Assembly (NCBI RefSeq): GCF_000264905.1
Contig: NW_006763136.1
Span: 1,343,485 to 1,407,484, forward strand
Source: Stereum hirsutum FP-91666 SS1
Lineage: Eukaryota > Basidiomycota > Agaricomycetes > Russulales > Stereaceae
Reading direction: 5' to 3'
Length of the DNA: 64,000 bases
The position numbers and the translations under genes were made by a program. Positions 1 to 11,401 of this stretch are shown here, piece by piece (positions within the stretch are counted from its first letter, which is position 1; each line of letters starts with the position of its first letter). The notes beneath the pieces were generated by a model. That model searched no databases. It saw only the letters and a list, made by a program, of their open reading frames with translations, and was not told where the DNA came from.

Positions 1-1740
1 TGTGGTAATGGAGAGAAACCCACTGCGGGTTGCCCGTACCGGTAATACCAGTGATACTAACCGATCCATTCCCGACTATGGCAATAGAAACGTCCACGCC
101 CAGACCTCTCATCAGCATTTAGATTATATAGACTCTGTACTCGAAAATACATACGACCAGTGGCGAGCTTAAAACCCGAGGCATTAGGCTGAATGCATCG
201 TCAATTGGTTCATGAAATACACATCTCAAATAGGGAGGGAGCAGCTCAACACAGACGAACCTGCACAACCACCGCAGCATCACCACTAACCACCCCATGC
301 TCAGCCTCGTATCTCGTGCCCTCCGGATATCCGAACTCTCCACTGGTCACATCGATCGTGTAGAGGTCATGCCATTCGATTGTCAGACCGCCGGTTGTGT
401 CGTTTGGGAAGGCGGGGAGCCAGATGTATCTGCCCAGTAAATGAAGTCAGTAAGTAGGAGCCCAGGATTCAGTTAGGTCTTGATCGGAAAAGGATGGAGG
501 AGTTGAAGCGGGGGATGGCGGGTAGGAAGGAGGTGCACGGACCGACTGTCCCAGAGATCCTCGCTATTCCAAAGATCACCACCGTAGATATAACTCGTCC
601 GTTCGCTTCCTTTAATAGTGAAGAAGATCGTGCTTTGCGAATTGAATGTTCTCGTCCCGGCGCTGTCAACGTCTTCAGCATGAGCAACTCCCACGCTCGT
701 ACAAGGATAATGAGATAAAGAGGCCTTACGGAGCGATATAAGACCCAGAACTCCACGGTCCTCCTATTGTCTCTGCAGAGTATACCTCGACGTTATTGTA
801 TCGATAGCCCGTCTTGTGCGACATGACGATATAGTAGCGTCCCTCCGTACGGAGCATGACCGGTGCTTCCAAGTCCCAATCTTGGCATCCACACACCCAT
901 TGAACCCATCAGCTCGCATTCAGTTCCACAAGACTCTTCAATTCAAAGATACTCACCGAAGAAAGTATACACCAATTCCTCCGGCCCCGTAAAATTAGCG
1001 TCCAATCGCACGATAAGATCATCATGCGCGTCCGCCGCGTCCCCATTACTATACATCGCATACGCCACTCCATCCACATCTTTGAACAGCCCGAAATCCT
1101 GAGATGTCCCTCCGAGAGGAGTGATGGCGCCTTGGAAAGTGTAAGGACCTGTGACGTTCGGGCTCGTTGCGAATCCTTGCTTTAGGAGACCGTACGAGCT
1201 GTTGTCAGAGTGGAACCACAGCTTTTTTGTACGAGAGGTCGTAATTGTGGTATTAGCATGAGGGTCAGAAAGGAGAGAAATGGAAGGGTATGACTCGCCA
1301 CCCAGGTATCTGCGGGCTCGTTATACACGACTTTGGGACGCTCGACGACCAGATCGGGAGCGATGGCTGTTCCGTTAAGAGGTGAGAGAGCCTGGCCTTC
1401 GTACCTCCAATTCGTGAGATCATCGGAGGAGTAGACGTTTATTCCTTGCATACGATATGAAATAAAGTTGATAATCAGCCTAGCTATGCAGGGCAGAGAA
1501 GTGTGCGAGAGGCTTACCCGAGAAAGTATCCGTGATGTTCGCGCGTTCGTTCTGGCCGAACCAGTACCATGTCCCATTGCTCTGAACGACCCCTCCAGCG
1601 TGTGCACTCAATATCTCACCATCAGTGTCTCTCCAGGTGGCTCCGGGGACGATGTAACGCGTAGAACGCGCGAGTGTTGTCCGAATCGTTGTGGTGTAGT
1701 AGAGAGTCAGAAGCACGACGGCCCAGGTCAACTTGTACAT
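1..1740 (-). CDS. GH43-family glycosidase (exo-beta-1,3-galactanase-like) with CBM35-like tail, 3' end off window
   Basis: Secreted glycoside hydrolase of family 43, probably acting on galactan side chains of plant arabinogalactan; the substrate is inferred. The start at 1740 gives a signal peptide (MYKLTWAVVLLTLYYTTTIRTTLA). After splicing the protein reads GATWRDTDGEIL, NGTWYWFGQN, DTFSGINVYSSDDLTNW, VERPKVVYNE, LWFHSDNSSYG, SQDFGLFKDVDG, DWDLEAPVML, SHKTGYRYNN and YIYGGDLWNS, the usual order in GH43 galactanase-like enzymes. Exons I can place are 1518-1740, about 1299-1444, 957-1221, 730-880, 543-662 and 261-429. The second intron has either a weak GT donor (drops one Val) or a GC donor. 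A C-terminal piece after YEAEHGVVSGDAA resembles a CBM35 module and continues through about position 110 to the window edge; the last junction is not resolved. The gene is incomplete at the 3' end. Confidence 0.88.
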
Positions 1741-2800
1741 CACGGTTCGTAGAGCAAGCACAAGGAAGAGGGTCTGAACATATTCCAACGGGACTTGAAC
1801 ATAGATATTTGAGTGCCAAGAGCGGTACGATGAGCACGAATGCATGAAAATGGCGCATGATGAGCGTTGTGACCATCCCGGACCGCTACGGTATCGACGG
1901 GGACAGACCCGTGCACAAGAACGAGAGCAAGAGCAAGACAGACCAAGAAGTGTTGCTGGGGTGTATTATCGAACAGAGATATGTTTTTTTTCTGGGGGAG
2001 AAAACCTGAGAAGATTTGTGGCGTTCCTAAGACTCTAGAGTCTCTAGGACTTGAGCCTAACAGACTATCGTGCCATAGTTGGTGAGGTTGGTAAATGATA
2101 GTTTCTTGTGATGAAAAGTTGTAGTCCCTGTAAGAGATATCTGGGCTTGGTCCAGCGTCAATGAAACGAGCATGATGAGTTTGTGTTGAAGGAAGGGATG
2201 ATTATCAGCGACGCCACAAGTGCCTCAGCGCTTATTTCCACGTGCGCTGGATGTGCCTTTCACGTCATCTCATGGTTCCGCCTTGCCCCGTCGCCGCCGG
2301 GATTCTTTTCAGGACCAGATTCTTTCCTACCAACCCAATTTGAACCCAATTCGCCGTTTGAACGAAGCAGCGTCGGAAACAAGTATTGGAGGACACAATC
2401 GTGCATGTGTCTGTTTTACTCTTTGTTGTGTCTTCTTTAGGGACTCCAAGCGCAAGCGCCAGGATGACGTCGGGTAACCTTAACAGCGGCGACGTCATCT
2501 ACTGCGTCGTTCGGCTCAGACGAGCTCTCTGATCTGTTCTCGTCCAGACTGGCGTAGCGAGGCAAAGCGCTTTCCTTGTGAGAGCCATATTAAGTGGCGT
2601 CCTCTCCACAATGAACCGCAGGCACACTCTCTCGCCACCGTTGACATCATGGCGCGCCTCCAGACGCTCATAGTTTTAAAGGGCACACAGGTCTTGTTTC
2701 TTCTCATCTTTATCCCACCATCATACATCCCCAACCTCCCCCATAGTCCCCTCACTACTCGCCAAATTTATTCCGAATTATCTCAGCTAAAAACAACACC
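1741..2800. other. intergenic region, divergent promoters
   Basis: No gene recognised. It separates the minus-strand GH43 gene from the plus-strand gene at 2801 and should hold both promoters. The 100 bp before 2801 are pyrimidine-rich (CTCATC, TCCCACCATC, CCCAACCTCC), as is common just upstream of fungal starts. Open frames here overlap on both strands and show no domain signal. Confidence 0.5.
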
Positions 2801-3440
2801 ATGAGCGACAACGAACAACAAAAATCCCGCCCGCAATCCCCAGCATTCGCTCCTCAGCCTGCACGCTCTCAGTCGCGTCAGCGCCGTGGACGCAGCCGCA
2901 CTCCCCGTAGTCAATCTATCGGTTCCGAAGCCAGCATGGAGGAGGCACCCCCTCCTCAGGCTCGTCGAAGGCGCCGTGGTGGCCAAGGCGGACAGCAACA
3001 GGGTGGCGGTCTCCCTGCCGTGGGTGAGGTCGACGATCTCGGTGCGTATCTACCCTTCTTCCAGTATATTTAATCAATCGACTGACATTCCTCTCATGTT
3101 ATCACAGGCAACACAGTGGGAGGAGCAACGGATTCCGTTGGTAAGACCGTTGGCGGCCTCACCAAAGGCCTCGGCGGTCTTACTGGCGGCGGCGGCGGAG
3201 AAGAAGAAGAGGAAAGTGGCGAAAAGAAAGATACTCTCAAGCTGCGACTAGATCTGAACCTGTAAGTCGTCCATGTCCTCTTCGTCAAGCGTTCGCGTTG
3301 ACTGACTCTGAATCACTTACAGTGATGTCTGGGTGGAACTCAAAGCCAAAGTCCATGGTGACGTCACGCTCTCACTCTTGTACGTGCTCGCTACCTTCCC
3401 ATTGTTCCATTGCAAGCTGAATCCTGGAAACAGGAGCTGA
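2801..3440 (+). CDS. small conserved fungal protein, disordered basic N-terminus and conserved C-terminus
   Basis: Function unknown. Four exons fit with consistent phases: 2801-3041, 3108-3261, 3323-3379 and 3434-3440. The N-terminal 70 residues are Ser/Arg/Gln/Pro-rich and look disordered (SRQRRGRSRTPRSQS, QARRRRRGG). The middle has TVGGATDSVGKTVGGLTKG followed by a run of Gly and Glu. The C-terminal part, DTLKLRLDLNL then DVWVELKAKVHGDVTLSLL, has the alternating pattern of a beta-rich or amphipathic segment. I recall similar C-termini in uncharacterised proteins of many ascomycetes and basidiomycetes. No signal peptide or membrane segment. The last exon codes only the final residues and the stop. 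Confidence 0.75.
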
Positions 3441-5135
3441 ACGGGTCTTCCTCTACAGGAACTGAGCTTTCAAGATCCCTCCATCCCTCCATGCCTTTAC
3501 GACCCACCGCGTCATTGTCCCCGCTTTTACGCTATATTCCTGGATGATGAGTTGTGTGACGAGATACCTACCTTTGCTTTCGTTATAGTGTACTTTTATC
3601 CTTTTTCTCCCATGATGGACTCCATTGCTGTTGATTGTTATATGCTCCTATGAGCGGACTCATTAATTACCTCTCCAGTTATCATGGTAATACATACATG
3701 GCCTCGTCGCCTTGTTCTCTCTCACCTCAGTGGTGGACCGTCTGCGCACTCCTTGTAAGTAACGCTATCCGACCTTATCCGACATCCTCATTTCATCCGA
3801 GGACGCTCTACGTTCAAACTTCAGTAAAAGTCCTCTCAGAAATTTCCGTAGACACCGACGCCTTCAATTCATCGTACGCTACGGTGCGGTGTTCTAGCGA
3901 AAAATGGTTGCGAACCCGCAGCGAACAATGTGGCATCGCGGCGCCACACAGTGACACACGCCTCGGATCTTTCCGTAACCCGCAGAATCGGCGTCGCGTC
4001 GATGTCTTCGAGAATCGACGCGACGCGTTCTCGATGTTGTCCTCGATCTCTGCCACTACCAAAACCTTTCTTTCCGCACCGAGTCTCTGTTATGTACATG
4101 CTTTCTCTAAATCTTAAATCTTCTCACCTTAGCTTTTCGAGTCCATTGGCAAGCAGAGCCTGAGGTCTGAAAGCTCGCTTGCCTTCTTTCCGAGCATCCA
4201 GCCTGTTCACTTCAGCTTACCTGGAAAGGCCAGCTCCTGAATCACTATTTATGGCCGGAATAAGTACCGTATCAAACGTACACAATCGTGGACATGATTT
4301 TTGTGTCCCGAGCCGACCACTTTGAAACACGATCGGTGCGTACATAAAGCTCTGTCTCGGCCCTGGTACTTCACCGCACCGCCTACGCTGAAGCACTAAC
4401 ATTTCGATCCATTGCTGCTCCAGGACCTTTTTTTCGATGCAACATCCTCGTGCTCACTGCTGGGTACGTGCATCTCACCGACTCGTCAACACCTGATTCA
4501 TCTTTGTCAGACCAGACGCTCGTCAAAATTCAAAAGCAGGTCACATTACCAGTCAGAGCTCGTTACAGCTATATGTGCGCCGTATTCATTCAGAGGGTCG
4601 GATCATGTCCAGGGGCTCTGTGTTTGTTTAAATTGTGTGTCGTATCTGAGCTTTCGGGCGAGCCGGGCAACGTGCTCCGAATGATTCGTCGAGACTCGAG
4701 TTACGTCCTGATTCATTTCATGGACCCTTCTTGGTGCGTAAAAGGCACGGTCACGGTCTACCGTCTCGACTGGGGGTTTATTTAAGGTTCCATACGAGGT
4801 CGCTGTCAGATAAATGTAGCTTAACGTTGGACGTTGGACCCTTGGAGATGTTGTCCTCAGCTCGCAGAATCGGTCCTCGGATGATCGATGACTGCCGGTC
4901 ACGGTACGAACGTTATTATGAAGCTCGTAGGTCGGGGATACGGCACTGCAAAGTGCGACGCGAGCGCCATCGACAACTTTGTCGATGGGCCTACTCAGTA
5001 TTCAATAGCAGAATTTGATGAGGGCGGTCTACTTTGGTTTCGTCTGCATTCCGAGCTGTCACAGACCTGGATGCGGTGATATAACCCCGCCGACGGTGGA
5101 AGGCCGATGAGGGGTATGGCTGTATTGTGTAAACG
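3441..5135. other. gene-poor interval
   Basis: No gene supported. Open frames near 3635 and 4412 lack domain features and are contradicted by frames on the other strand. The end of the interval runs into the promoter of the first cysteine-rich gene. Confidence 0.4.
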
Positions 5136-5313
5136 ATATAAAACGGCTCGCTTCGAGATAAGTAGTCTCTCCTTCAGCAACCCAGCTTTGCTTCAGAGCC
5201 CTCACGAGAAATCTTCTTTGTACGTCCTATCTTCAATCCGAGCGGCGTTTGTGCTGGATATGTTTACTTACTTAACCTCTACACTTTGATGATCACCATG
5301 GGTCGTCAATCAG
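5136..5313 (+). promoter_or_regulatory. TATA box and probable 5'UTR intron of cysteine-rich gene 1
   Basis: A TATA-type box (GATATAAAA) starts at 5136. A probable leader intron runs from GTACGT at 5220 to CAG at 5311-5313, with a CTTAAC branch-like site. Both paralogues also have a TATA box 130-160 bp before the ATG and a leader intron ending within 12 nt of the ATG. That parallel favours the start at 5316 over the upstream ATGs at 5289 and 5298, although 5298 has a good context (ACCATGG). Confidence 0.55.
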
Positions 5314-5315
5314 CC

Positions 5316-5766
5316 ATGTTCTCCGCTTCCAAGCTCATTGCCGTCTTTGTCCTGAGCGCCAGCCTTGCTGCTGGTCAAGTGTGCCACACAGACAACCCCA
5401 ACGTATCGTGTAGTGTCGATGCTGACTGCCCCGGCGCGGAGGCGACCTGCTGCTTGCTCCCCGTATGTTATCACTCACCCCTCCTAAATCGATACATCCA
5501 CATGCCTGATGCTTGCGACTCTGATATGTCTGCTTTTTGAAAATATCTAGTCCACGGGATACACGTCTGGCTTCTGTGTCGGACCGTTCTGCTGCACGGG
5601 CCCTTCTGAGAGTGGCGTAAGTCCATTTTCGCGTTATATATCTCAGGATAGGAACTCATCATGAATCCTTTGGCTCGTCGCATAGCCTGGAACTTGCCAT
5701 GTTGGGGGAGTCACAGGATCTTGCGACAGGCCCTTCGTTTGTCCTGAGGGTACTATCTGCGTTTGA
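5316..5766 (+). CDS. small secreted 12-cysteine protein, copy 1
   Basis: Exons 5316-5462, 5551-5616 and 5686-5766 give a 97-residue protein: a signal peptide (MFSASKLIAVFVLSASLAAG) and a mature part of about 77 residues with 12 cysteines. Spacing is C-X8-C-X5-C-X6-CC-X11-C-X4-CC-X10-C-X8-C-X5-C-X5-C. The two introns are phase 0 and sit at the same places as in the paralogues at 6361 and 8603. The C-terminus reads PGTCHVGGVTGSC...CPEGTICV. Function unknown. The spacing does not fit hydrophobins (eight cysteines). The VDADCP...CC segment recalls disulfide-rich WAP or colipase-like folds, but only weakly. An extracellular structural or effector-type role is an inference. Confidence 0.85.
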
Positions 5767-6203
5767 TTCGATTCTCTCCGTGGGCTTGCCAGTCAACTCG
5801 TAAAGGGTTGTGTGTAGTTGTCCGTTTGGTTCATTGTGGCGCCACCGAAATTTAAAGTCACGGTGGCGGTATATCTTACCTCTATCTTGTTGATTGTAAC
5901 ATGGAATGTTGATCGCTGTTTTAATCGTCTCACTGGCCTGCAGTTTAATCAGAGTCAAGTGATGCCTCTTACCGGCTTGGTCGAATTTGCGAGTGTCCCC
6001 TGGGGTTATGGCACAGCACACGATTCAACGAAGTCAGGAACGTTTGTATGTAGGAGGCCGCGTCTGTGTCAGAGGCCGGCTACTCAAACAGTCCATAGGT
6101 GGTGCTGATGGAGATATTGTCTGCATTCCAATCTTTCTGACATTCAGGGACGCGTCTCTGCCGCTCGAAGAGCGGCGTTAGGTTAGGACTGCTGCCACTA
6201 AAG

Positions 6204-6355
6204 TATAAAGCGAGTCTGGCGGTCGCTGGAGATGAATACCTTAGCAGCCTTGCGTCTCTTTCAAAGTTCCCTCGATTCGACTTCTCTGTAAGTTTTGGCC
6301 CATGTCAGTCGCTCTACATGCTGTCTCTGACGAAATGGCTCATGATTTCTTGTAG
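6204..6355 (+). promoter_or_regulatory. TATA box and 5'UTR intron of cysteine-rich gene 2
   Basis: TATAAA at 6204-6209, 157 bp before the ATG. A leader intron runs from GTAAGT at 6288 to TAG at 6353-6355, leaving only ACACG before ATG at 6361. Confidence 0.55.
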
Positions 6356-6360
6356 ACACG

Positions 6361-6845
6361 ATGATGTTCCCCGGGCCCACATTTAACGTCGTCGCCGTCT
6401 TCGCTCTCACCGCCAGCCTTGTCGCCGGTCAGGCCTGCCATTCTCCAGACATCAGTGTGTCCTGCAAGGCAGACTCTGACTGTCCTAGTTCAGGGGATAG
6501 GTGCTGCTTCCTACCGGTACGCTACCTTCCATTTTGTCTGCCTCCATTATCCATATGAATTCTGATGGTGTGATTATAGTCAAAAAGTGTTGGCCAATGT
6601 GTCGGCGACTTCTGCTGCACTGCATCCAATAGAACCTCGGTGCGTGCCTTCATATCTCACACCTCCTTGAGTACCTATGCCCGAGAGGGTTAGGTATACC
6701 GAGATGGTGTTTAACTGTATGCTGATGTCAGAAGCTGACGGTCCTGTATTTAATTATGTTACAGCCTGGTACTTGCTACGTCGATGGGGCGCAGGGATCG
6801 TGCGACAACCCATTTGTATGCCCTCCGAGGACTGTGTGCCATTGA
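6361..6845 (+). CDS. small secreted 12-cysteine protein, copy 2
   Basis: Exons 6361-6516, 6580-6639 and 6765-6845 give 98 residues. Signal peptide MMFPGPTFNVVAVFALTASLVAG, then 12 cysteines with the same spacing as copy 1 except X9 instead of X11 between the first CC pair and the next cysteine. Key segments are SCKADSDCP, DRCCFLP, QCVGDFCC, PGTCYVDGAQGSC and NPFVCPPRTVC. A possible N-glycosylation site NRT precedes the second intron. The gene is intact, lies about 600 bp after copy 1 in the same orientation and has its own TATA box, so it is transcribed separately. It arose by tandem duplication. Function unknown. Confidence 0.85.
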
Positions 6846-7429
6846 TGTACCAGTGATGTTGGGGTCTAGCAGTAGCGTAGGGACTTGAGGTTGAAGGCTC
6901 GCTCCAGCTCGTACTTAGTACTACGGTCTTTAACCCCTGTCAATCATCGGTGACTTATCCCCACCGGCAGAAAATGCAACACGTGAAAGTAGAACGACAT
7001 TTACCGTGTGCGCGAAGATGCATTGACGTCGAGTGTCCAGAATGACAACAAAATGTGGCGTCGGGGGTTTGGGTGGCACCGTTCAAGTTCGCGCCGTCGG
7101 AGTTCGAAGCGCCTGTTGTTTTTTTGAGTCGAGCCGCGGCTCGTGTTTTGCAAAGCTCTTCGTTCACCACCACATGCTTGTCGGATGTTCGCCACTGTAA
7201 GGCTGCTGTACACTGAACAGGGCTCTCCTAGTACTCTTGTTGAACCAATGCTATCGACAGCAAGGGTCATCCCCATCAGGCTTTCCGACGGTAGACCGGG
7301 CTAGTACGCGGCTTGTGCACGTATCCAGATCTCATAACCGCCCATCTATGTCTCGCCCAGGCTGAAGTGTTTCGAAGTACTCGTCTGGCCCTCTCTCGAG
7401 GCAACTTTCTCGATGCGGCCATTCTATTT

Positions 7430-7725
7430 ACAGAGCCCTGCATTAGCCTCATCTTTGTCCCTCAATCACTGCCAGGAACACCGCTGACGGACAATAAAGT
7501 TTTCCTGAGTCTAATCCCTCACGAAGCATGGGACACCTTCTTAGGAACCAACAGCATTTTTTGTTGTACTAGCGCTACAGGAGACGCCGCCATCAACGAG
7601 AGTACTGTCAGCACTCAAGTCGCCGTTGATCAAGAAGGGCTGTCGTCGCCGCAGGTTCATCTCCGTGGTCGACTGATCATGAAGGCGTCCTCTTTAACGG
7701 CCCATTTGTACGTTTAAACCCTGTT
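7430..7725 (+). pseudogene. possible decayed fourth copy of the cysteine-rich gene
   Basis: Between copies 2 and 3, around 7555-7585, there is a reading IFCCTSATG that resembles exon 2 of the family (DFCCTASN, FCCTGPSESG). About 100 bp later an out-of-frame GGCCCATTTGTACG resembles the exon-3 core coding NPFVC. There is no signal peptide, most cysteines are missing and no TATA box was seen. The similarity is short and may be chance. Confidence 0.2.
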
Positions 7726-8470
7726 CACTGCCAAACCCATCAATCTGCCGCCGACACATCGTCCATAAGTAAAGGCTCGACAGCCTTCACCCGCTCACAT
7801 GCACGTTTCGTTCTTGTGGCGGTCAGGCGTGCGCGCGCGCGGACAGAAACGTTCGTTCGAAAGTACATGGGTTGTTTTCTTCGGATCATCTCCGACGCTG
7901 CTGAGCTCGGAGAGCATGCTAGTATTACTGACGGCGCAGTGTTTTCTCCTTCATTTGTGATCATTATCTCGGGACTTTAGGTCATCCGATTCAGCGAATG
8001 GTCGTCTGGCCGATCGAATGAGTCCTCTGACACTTCACAGGGTCACTTAACCAGAATAACGCTGCTCTGAGTTGGCTCTAGCTTTCGAATAGCTGATGCC
8101 AGTAATGCTCTTTCATTCCTTTGTCTATAATCCTTTTGGGCGTACGCCAGAAGTGCTTGCCATGAACTCTACCATTGTCTTGCGGCGGTGTCTTTTGGCT
8201 AGGACTCGATAGAAGCGGCGTCGGTCTCGTCAACTTCAAATCAACCGCTTTGCCCGTGATCTCGGTCCTGCAGCTCGGAAACGTAACAGGTATTCGCCCA
8301 CCTAGGCAGATGCGGACGAGCTTCTAGTTTGGCCTTTTCCTTGGGGATAGCACTGCATTCCAGGGCATTTACTATGCATCCATCATTACGGTTATTCTTC
8401 CGTCTCTCCGAATAATTGTGCAGCTGCCTAGACTCTGATTTCCGTTAGACGGCTACGTATCTCGCATCCG

Positions 8471-8591
8471 TATAAAGGTGGCTCAACCTCAGATCTTGTC
8501 TTTCAACAATCCGCCGCAGTGAATTGTTTTCAGATCGTGCGTGGGCTCTACCTCTCTCTTATAGCGACGTAACTGAGTGAATTCTTCATAG
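8471..8591 (+). promoter_or_regulatory. TATA box and 5'UTR intron of cysteine-rich gene 3
   Basis: TATAAA at 8471-8476, 132 bp before the ATG. A leader intron runs from GTGCGT at 8537 to TAG at 8589-8591, 11 nt before the start. Confidence 0.5.
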
Positions 8592-8602
8592 GTTCTTCCA
8601 CA

Positions 8603-9032
8603 ATGCTCGTCGCCTCCAAGATTCTTGCTGCTTTCGTGCTCGGTGCGACCCTCGCCGTGGCCATTCCCGCCTGCTTGCTCAACGACAACGACGTCGCCTG
8701 CAAGGTGGACTCTGACTGCCCCACGGCCGGAGACAACTGCTGTCTTCTCTCTGTACGTCTTCTTACCTTCTCATTTTTTGGCAGGATCCTCAATCTATTG
8801 TCGTGACCATTCATTAGGACACTAACTACACATCCGGATTCTGCGTTGGCTCATACTGCTGCCTTGGTAGCGTAGAAGGCCAGGTACGTGTGATCTTTGC
8901 CTCGCTCTCGCATGTGAACGTGGACTTCTCGTGCTGACGGTTGTGCTATAGCCCGGTACTTGCAATATCGAAGGTGTCAGCGGGATGTGCGACAACCCCT
9001 TTATCTGCCCCCCTGGCGAAATCTGCCTCTAG
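8603..9032 (+). CDS. small secreted 12-cysteine protein, copy 3
   Basis: Exons 8603-8752, 8818-8883 and 8952-9032 give 98 residues. The signal peptide is MLVASKILAAFVLGATLAVA. The mature part keeps all 12 cysteines in the family spacing (X11 version): ACLLNDNDVACKVDSDCP, DNCCLLS, GFCVGSYCC, PGTCNIEGVSGMC, NPFICPPGEICL. NYTS is a possible N-glycosylation site. Intron positions and phases match copies 1 and 2. It lies 1.8 kb after copy 2. The end residues (CPPGEIC) are closest to copy 1 in the central part and to copy 2 in the DNPF block, so the order of duplication is unclear. Function unknown. Confidence 0.85.
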
Positions 9033-9498
9033 TCCTCAGCCTCCCCAAAGATCTTGTTGTGTGTAAGTCTGGTGCAGCTTGGGGTTTCGGTGGTCTCGTA
9101 ATTGTTCACGTGTTGTTGGAACCTCCGGATTGTCGTCCCTGTTCCATTCGGGTATTCGATGATTCTTTCGGCAATACAAAATAGGTTTCTTGCATTCCTG
9201 ATTCATCGGAAGTACAGTGGGTATCGTCTCGGGAGACTGGATCACTATGCCACTGAGATTCTTGCTATACATAAAGTCAGATTTGGACGAAATATTAAGG
9301 TGATCAGAATCCAGAGTCTTCCATAGCCATCTGATTCAGCTAGGACCCATGCACTGCTGATACTGTTGGGTAAGATAATAACAAGAAGTGTACTACTGAT
9401 AACCAATCGACATGAACAGTGAGTACAGTCAAGAAAAAGAATTAGCGGATAGGAAGTTGAAAAGTACAGAGGCAAGATATGCAAATATCCTCGAAATA

Positions 9499-11093
9499 TC
9501 AGATTGCGCCACCACACCTTGGACAGATGTAAGGACGTGAGATCCCCTTCTGACCCAACACCTTCGCCTTCTTCGAGACACGTCCACTGCCAGATACTCC
9601 AGGCTCGTCCTTAACTCCATGCCCTCTCATCCATTCCTCCAAGTCCTCCTTTGCTCTATCATCGTTCATGGTTAAGCACCTGTAAATGATCCTTCTCGCA
9701 TCAACAACATCTCCAACATTCCCTGAAATGCCGTGCACGCTCGGGCCCTTGACAATCTGACACTGTGCAAGCTTGACCAGCGGCACAGGGAGAGAATCAA
9801 GAGCCACTCCCATACCACCAACCCGAGGACCCAGCATTACAAGTCTTGGCTGTTTGGACTTGCGGATGTTGTCCAAGCGCGAGGTCGAAGAGGTTGCTGA
9901 AGTGGTGCTAGGGAGTACAAATGAATCATCTTCATCAGGATTGGAGCAAAGCAACTCCGTTGCGTGGCCATCAAAAGTTTGATCCCGGGACCATGATTGT
10001 TGGAATCCGAGGCAATGCTCGTGGTACCACACACGGCAGGATGGTCGTGGGCAGAAATGATATACAGTGTCGGTATCGTCTGGATTGTAGGCACCATGGC
10101 AGTGACTTGCTTGGCATCCAGAGTTGCCTTCCTCGGACTGTGATGCCAGAGGTGTTAGACAGAGGATATCAAGGGAAATGTGGGCAGAAAGATAGTCATG
10201 TATAGAAGCGCTTACATAGAGTTTATTCTTGATGTGGTCATACACTCTCCTTGTGAAGAATTCTCCAGGATTGATTGGCCCCTGGTCGACTGCGTCTTCG
10301 GCGTAATCGTAGACAATAGTCGGGCCTATAACATCATATATGAACTAAAAATCATAATGAACTAATCAAAATGCTTACCATGGAGATTATCTGGTTTAAT
10401 CCAGTCTTCATGCTTCGACCGGAACAATTCATATTGAGCAAAGTTTGAAGTATTGCTGCAAAAGAAATTCAGCTCATTTACAGACTTTATTCTTGTGTTG
10501 AGGGAATGAAGAAAGACCTACAAAGATTTATCGAGCTCTTTAGCATGTTGTGCGGAATAAAACCACGCACCCCTAATCCATATCTATGGGTAGTAGGAGA
10601 AGTTAAAGAAATTATCAGTAAGGCTGAAGATAATTTCATGGCTATGGCTTACCTCTCCCTGATTTGGCACATCAGAGAGTGCGAAATCACGTATGTGGAG
10701 AACCCAGAAGTCGCAGTCTGGGTAGTCCTTCTCACCATATTTCTTGAGGTTGGTGCCACGAACCAAGACACTGTTGTATCACAAGAATAGATAGTTCAGC
10801 AAAGTCATCAAAACGAAGAAATTTATGAGATGAAGTGCATACGTATCATCTGCCTTCAGTCTGGTGATCCATCTAGGGCGCGAGTCATCCTCATCATAAT
10901 CAACTTCCAATGTCACAGATATTCAATAATTTGTTTAGAAAGTAGTTGAGTATACACACACACCTGGGTACTCATCAAAACGCTGAAGTTTCATCCACTT
11001 CTGTCCAATCCGGAGTGCGGGAGTAGGCCTTGGACGAGTCGGATTTGAAGATTGTTTTTTGGGGACTGTGAAATGATTACGTCTCTTGCCCAT
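9499..11093 (-). CDS. BAH and split-PHD domain protein (copy B)
   Basis: Likely nuclear chromatin-associated protein. The start at 11093 gives MGKRRNHFTVPKK, a basic N-terminus. Spliced exons then read VLVRGTNLKKYGEKDY, FWVLHIRDFAL, IWIRGAWFYSAQHAKEL, QYELFRSKHEDWIKPDNL and TIVYDYAEDAV, which is the order of a BAH domain (hydrophobic strands, WFYS, ELF...S.H). A PHD-like finger follows: CQASHC, FCPRPSC, WYHEHC. The last Cys pair (CPRC) lies about 150 residues later at the extreme C-terminus (ICPRCGGAI), after a Ser-rich linker and a conserved helical block (LVKLAQCQIVKGPSVHGISGN). The junction before IWIRG matches the one before TWIKV in copy A. Histone binding is inferred from BAH and PHD families. 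The gene is divergent from copy A. Confidence 0.75.
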
Positions 11094-11401
11094 TGTGCAA
11101 TAATAGTGTATAGGAGATTTCTGCGAGTGACGATGTATGAGTGTTTTAACAGAGGACAGAATATGGTGAGAGAGCGAGCGAGAGAGAGAGTAGAATCGCG
11201 GTGAAGCTCGGTGAACTTCAAGTTCACCGCCGCGCCACTGCCGCCACGCGATCACCGGCATTCTCCGCACAGCTAGAGTTGTTGTTGAACGCGGTTAGAC
11301 GCGCTGTTCGTGGCAGTCAACATCCCTCTCTCCACATTATCTACTAACGGTCATAGGCTCCGTCAAGCACTTCCTTCCATGCTATACTACCGCTCATAGC
11401 T
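11094..11401. promoter_or_regulatory. bidirectional promoter with 19-bp dyad
   Basis: Only 308 bp separate the start codons of the two divergent BAH/PHD genes. The interval holds a near-perfect palindrome GGTGAACTTCAAGTTCACC at 11210-11228 (9-bp arms around one C). A second nested pair, GCGGTGAA...TTCACCGC, shares its right arm. A GA-rich run (GAGAGCGAGCGAGAGAGAGAG) precedes it. A shared binding site for both genes is an inference. Confidence 0.5.

Noticed and set aside
3635..4117. 160-codon plus-strand frame
   Set aside because: No signal, domain or codon pattern; overlapped by open frames on the other strand.
5316..9032. Hydrophobins
   Set aside because: Hydrophobins have eight cysteines in a different spacing; these proteins have twelve.
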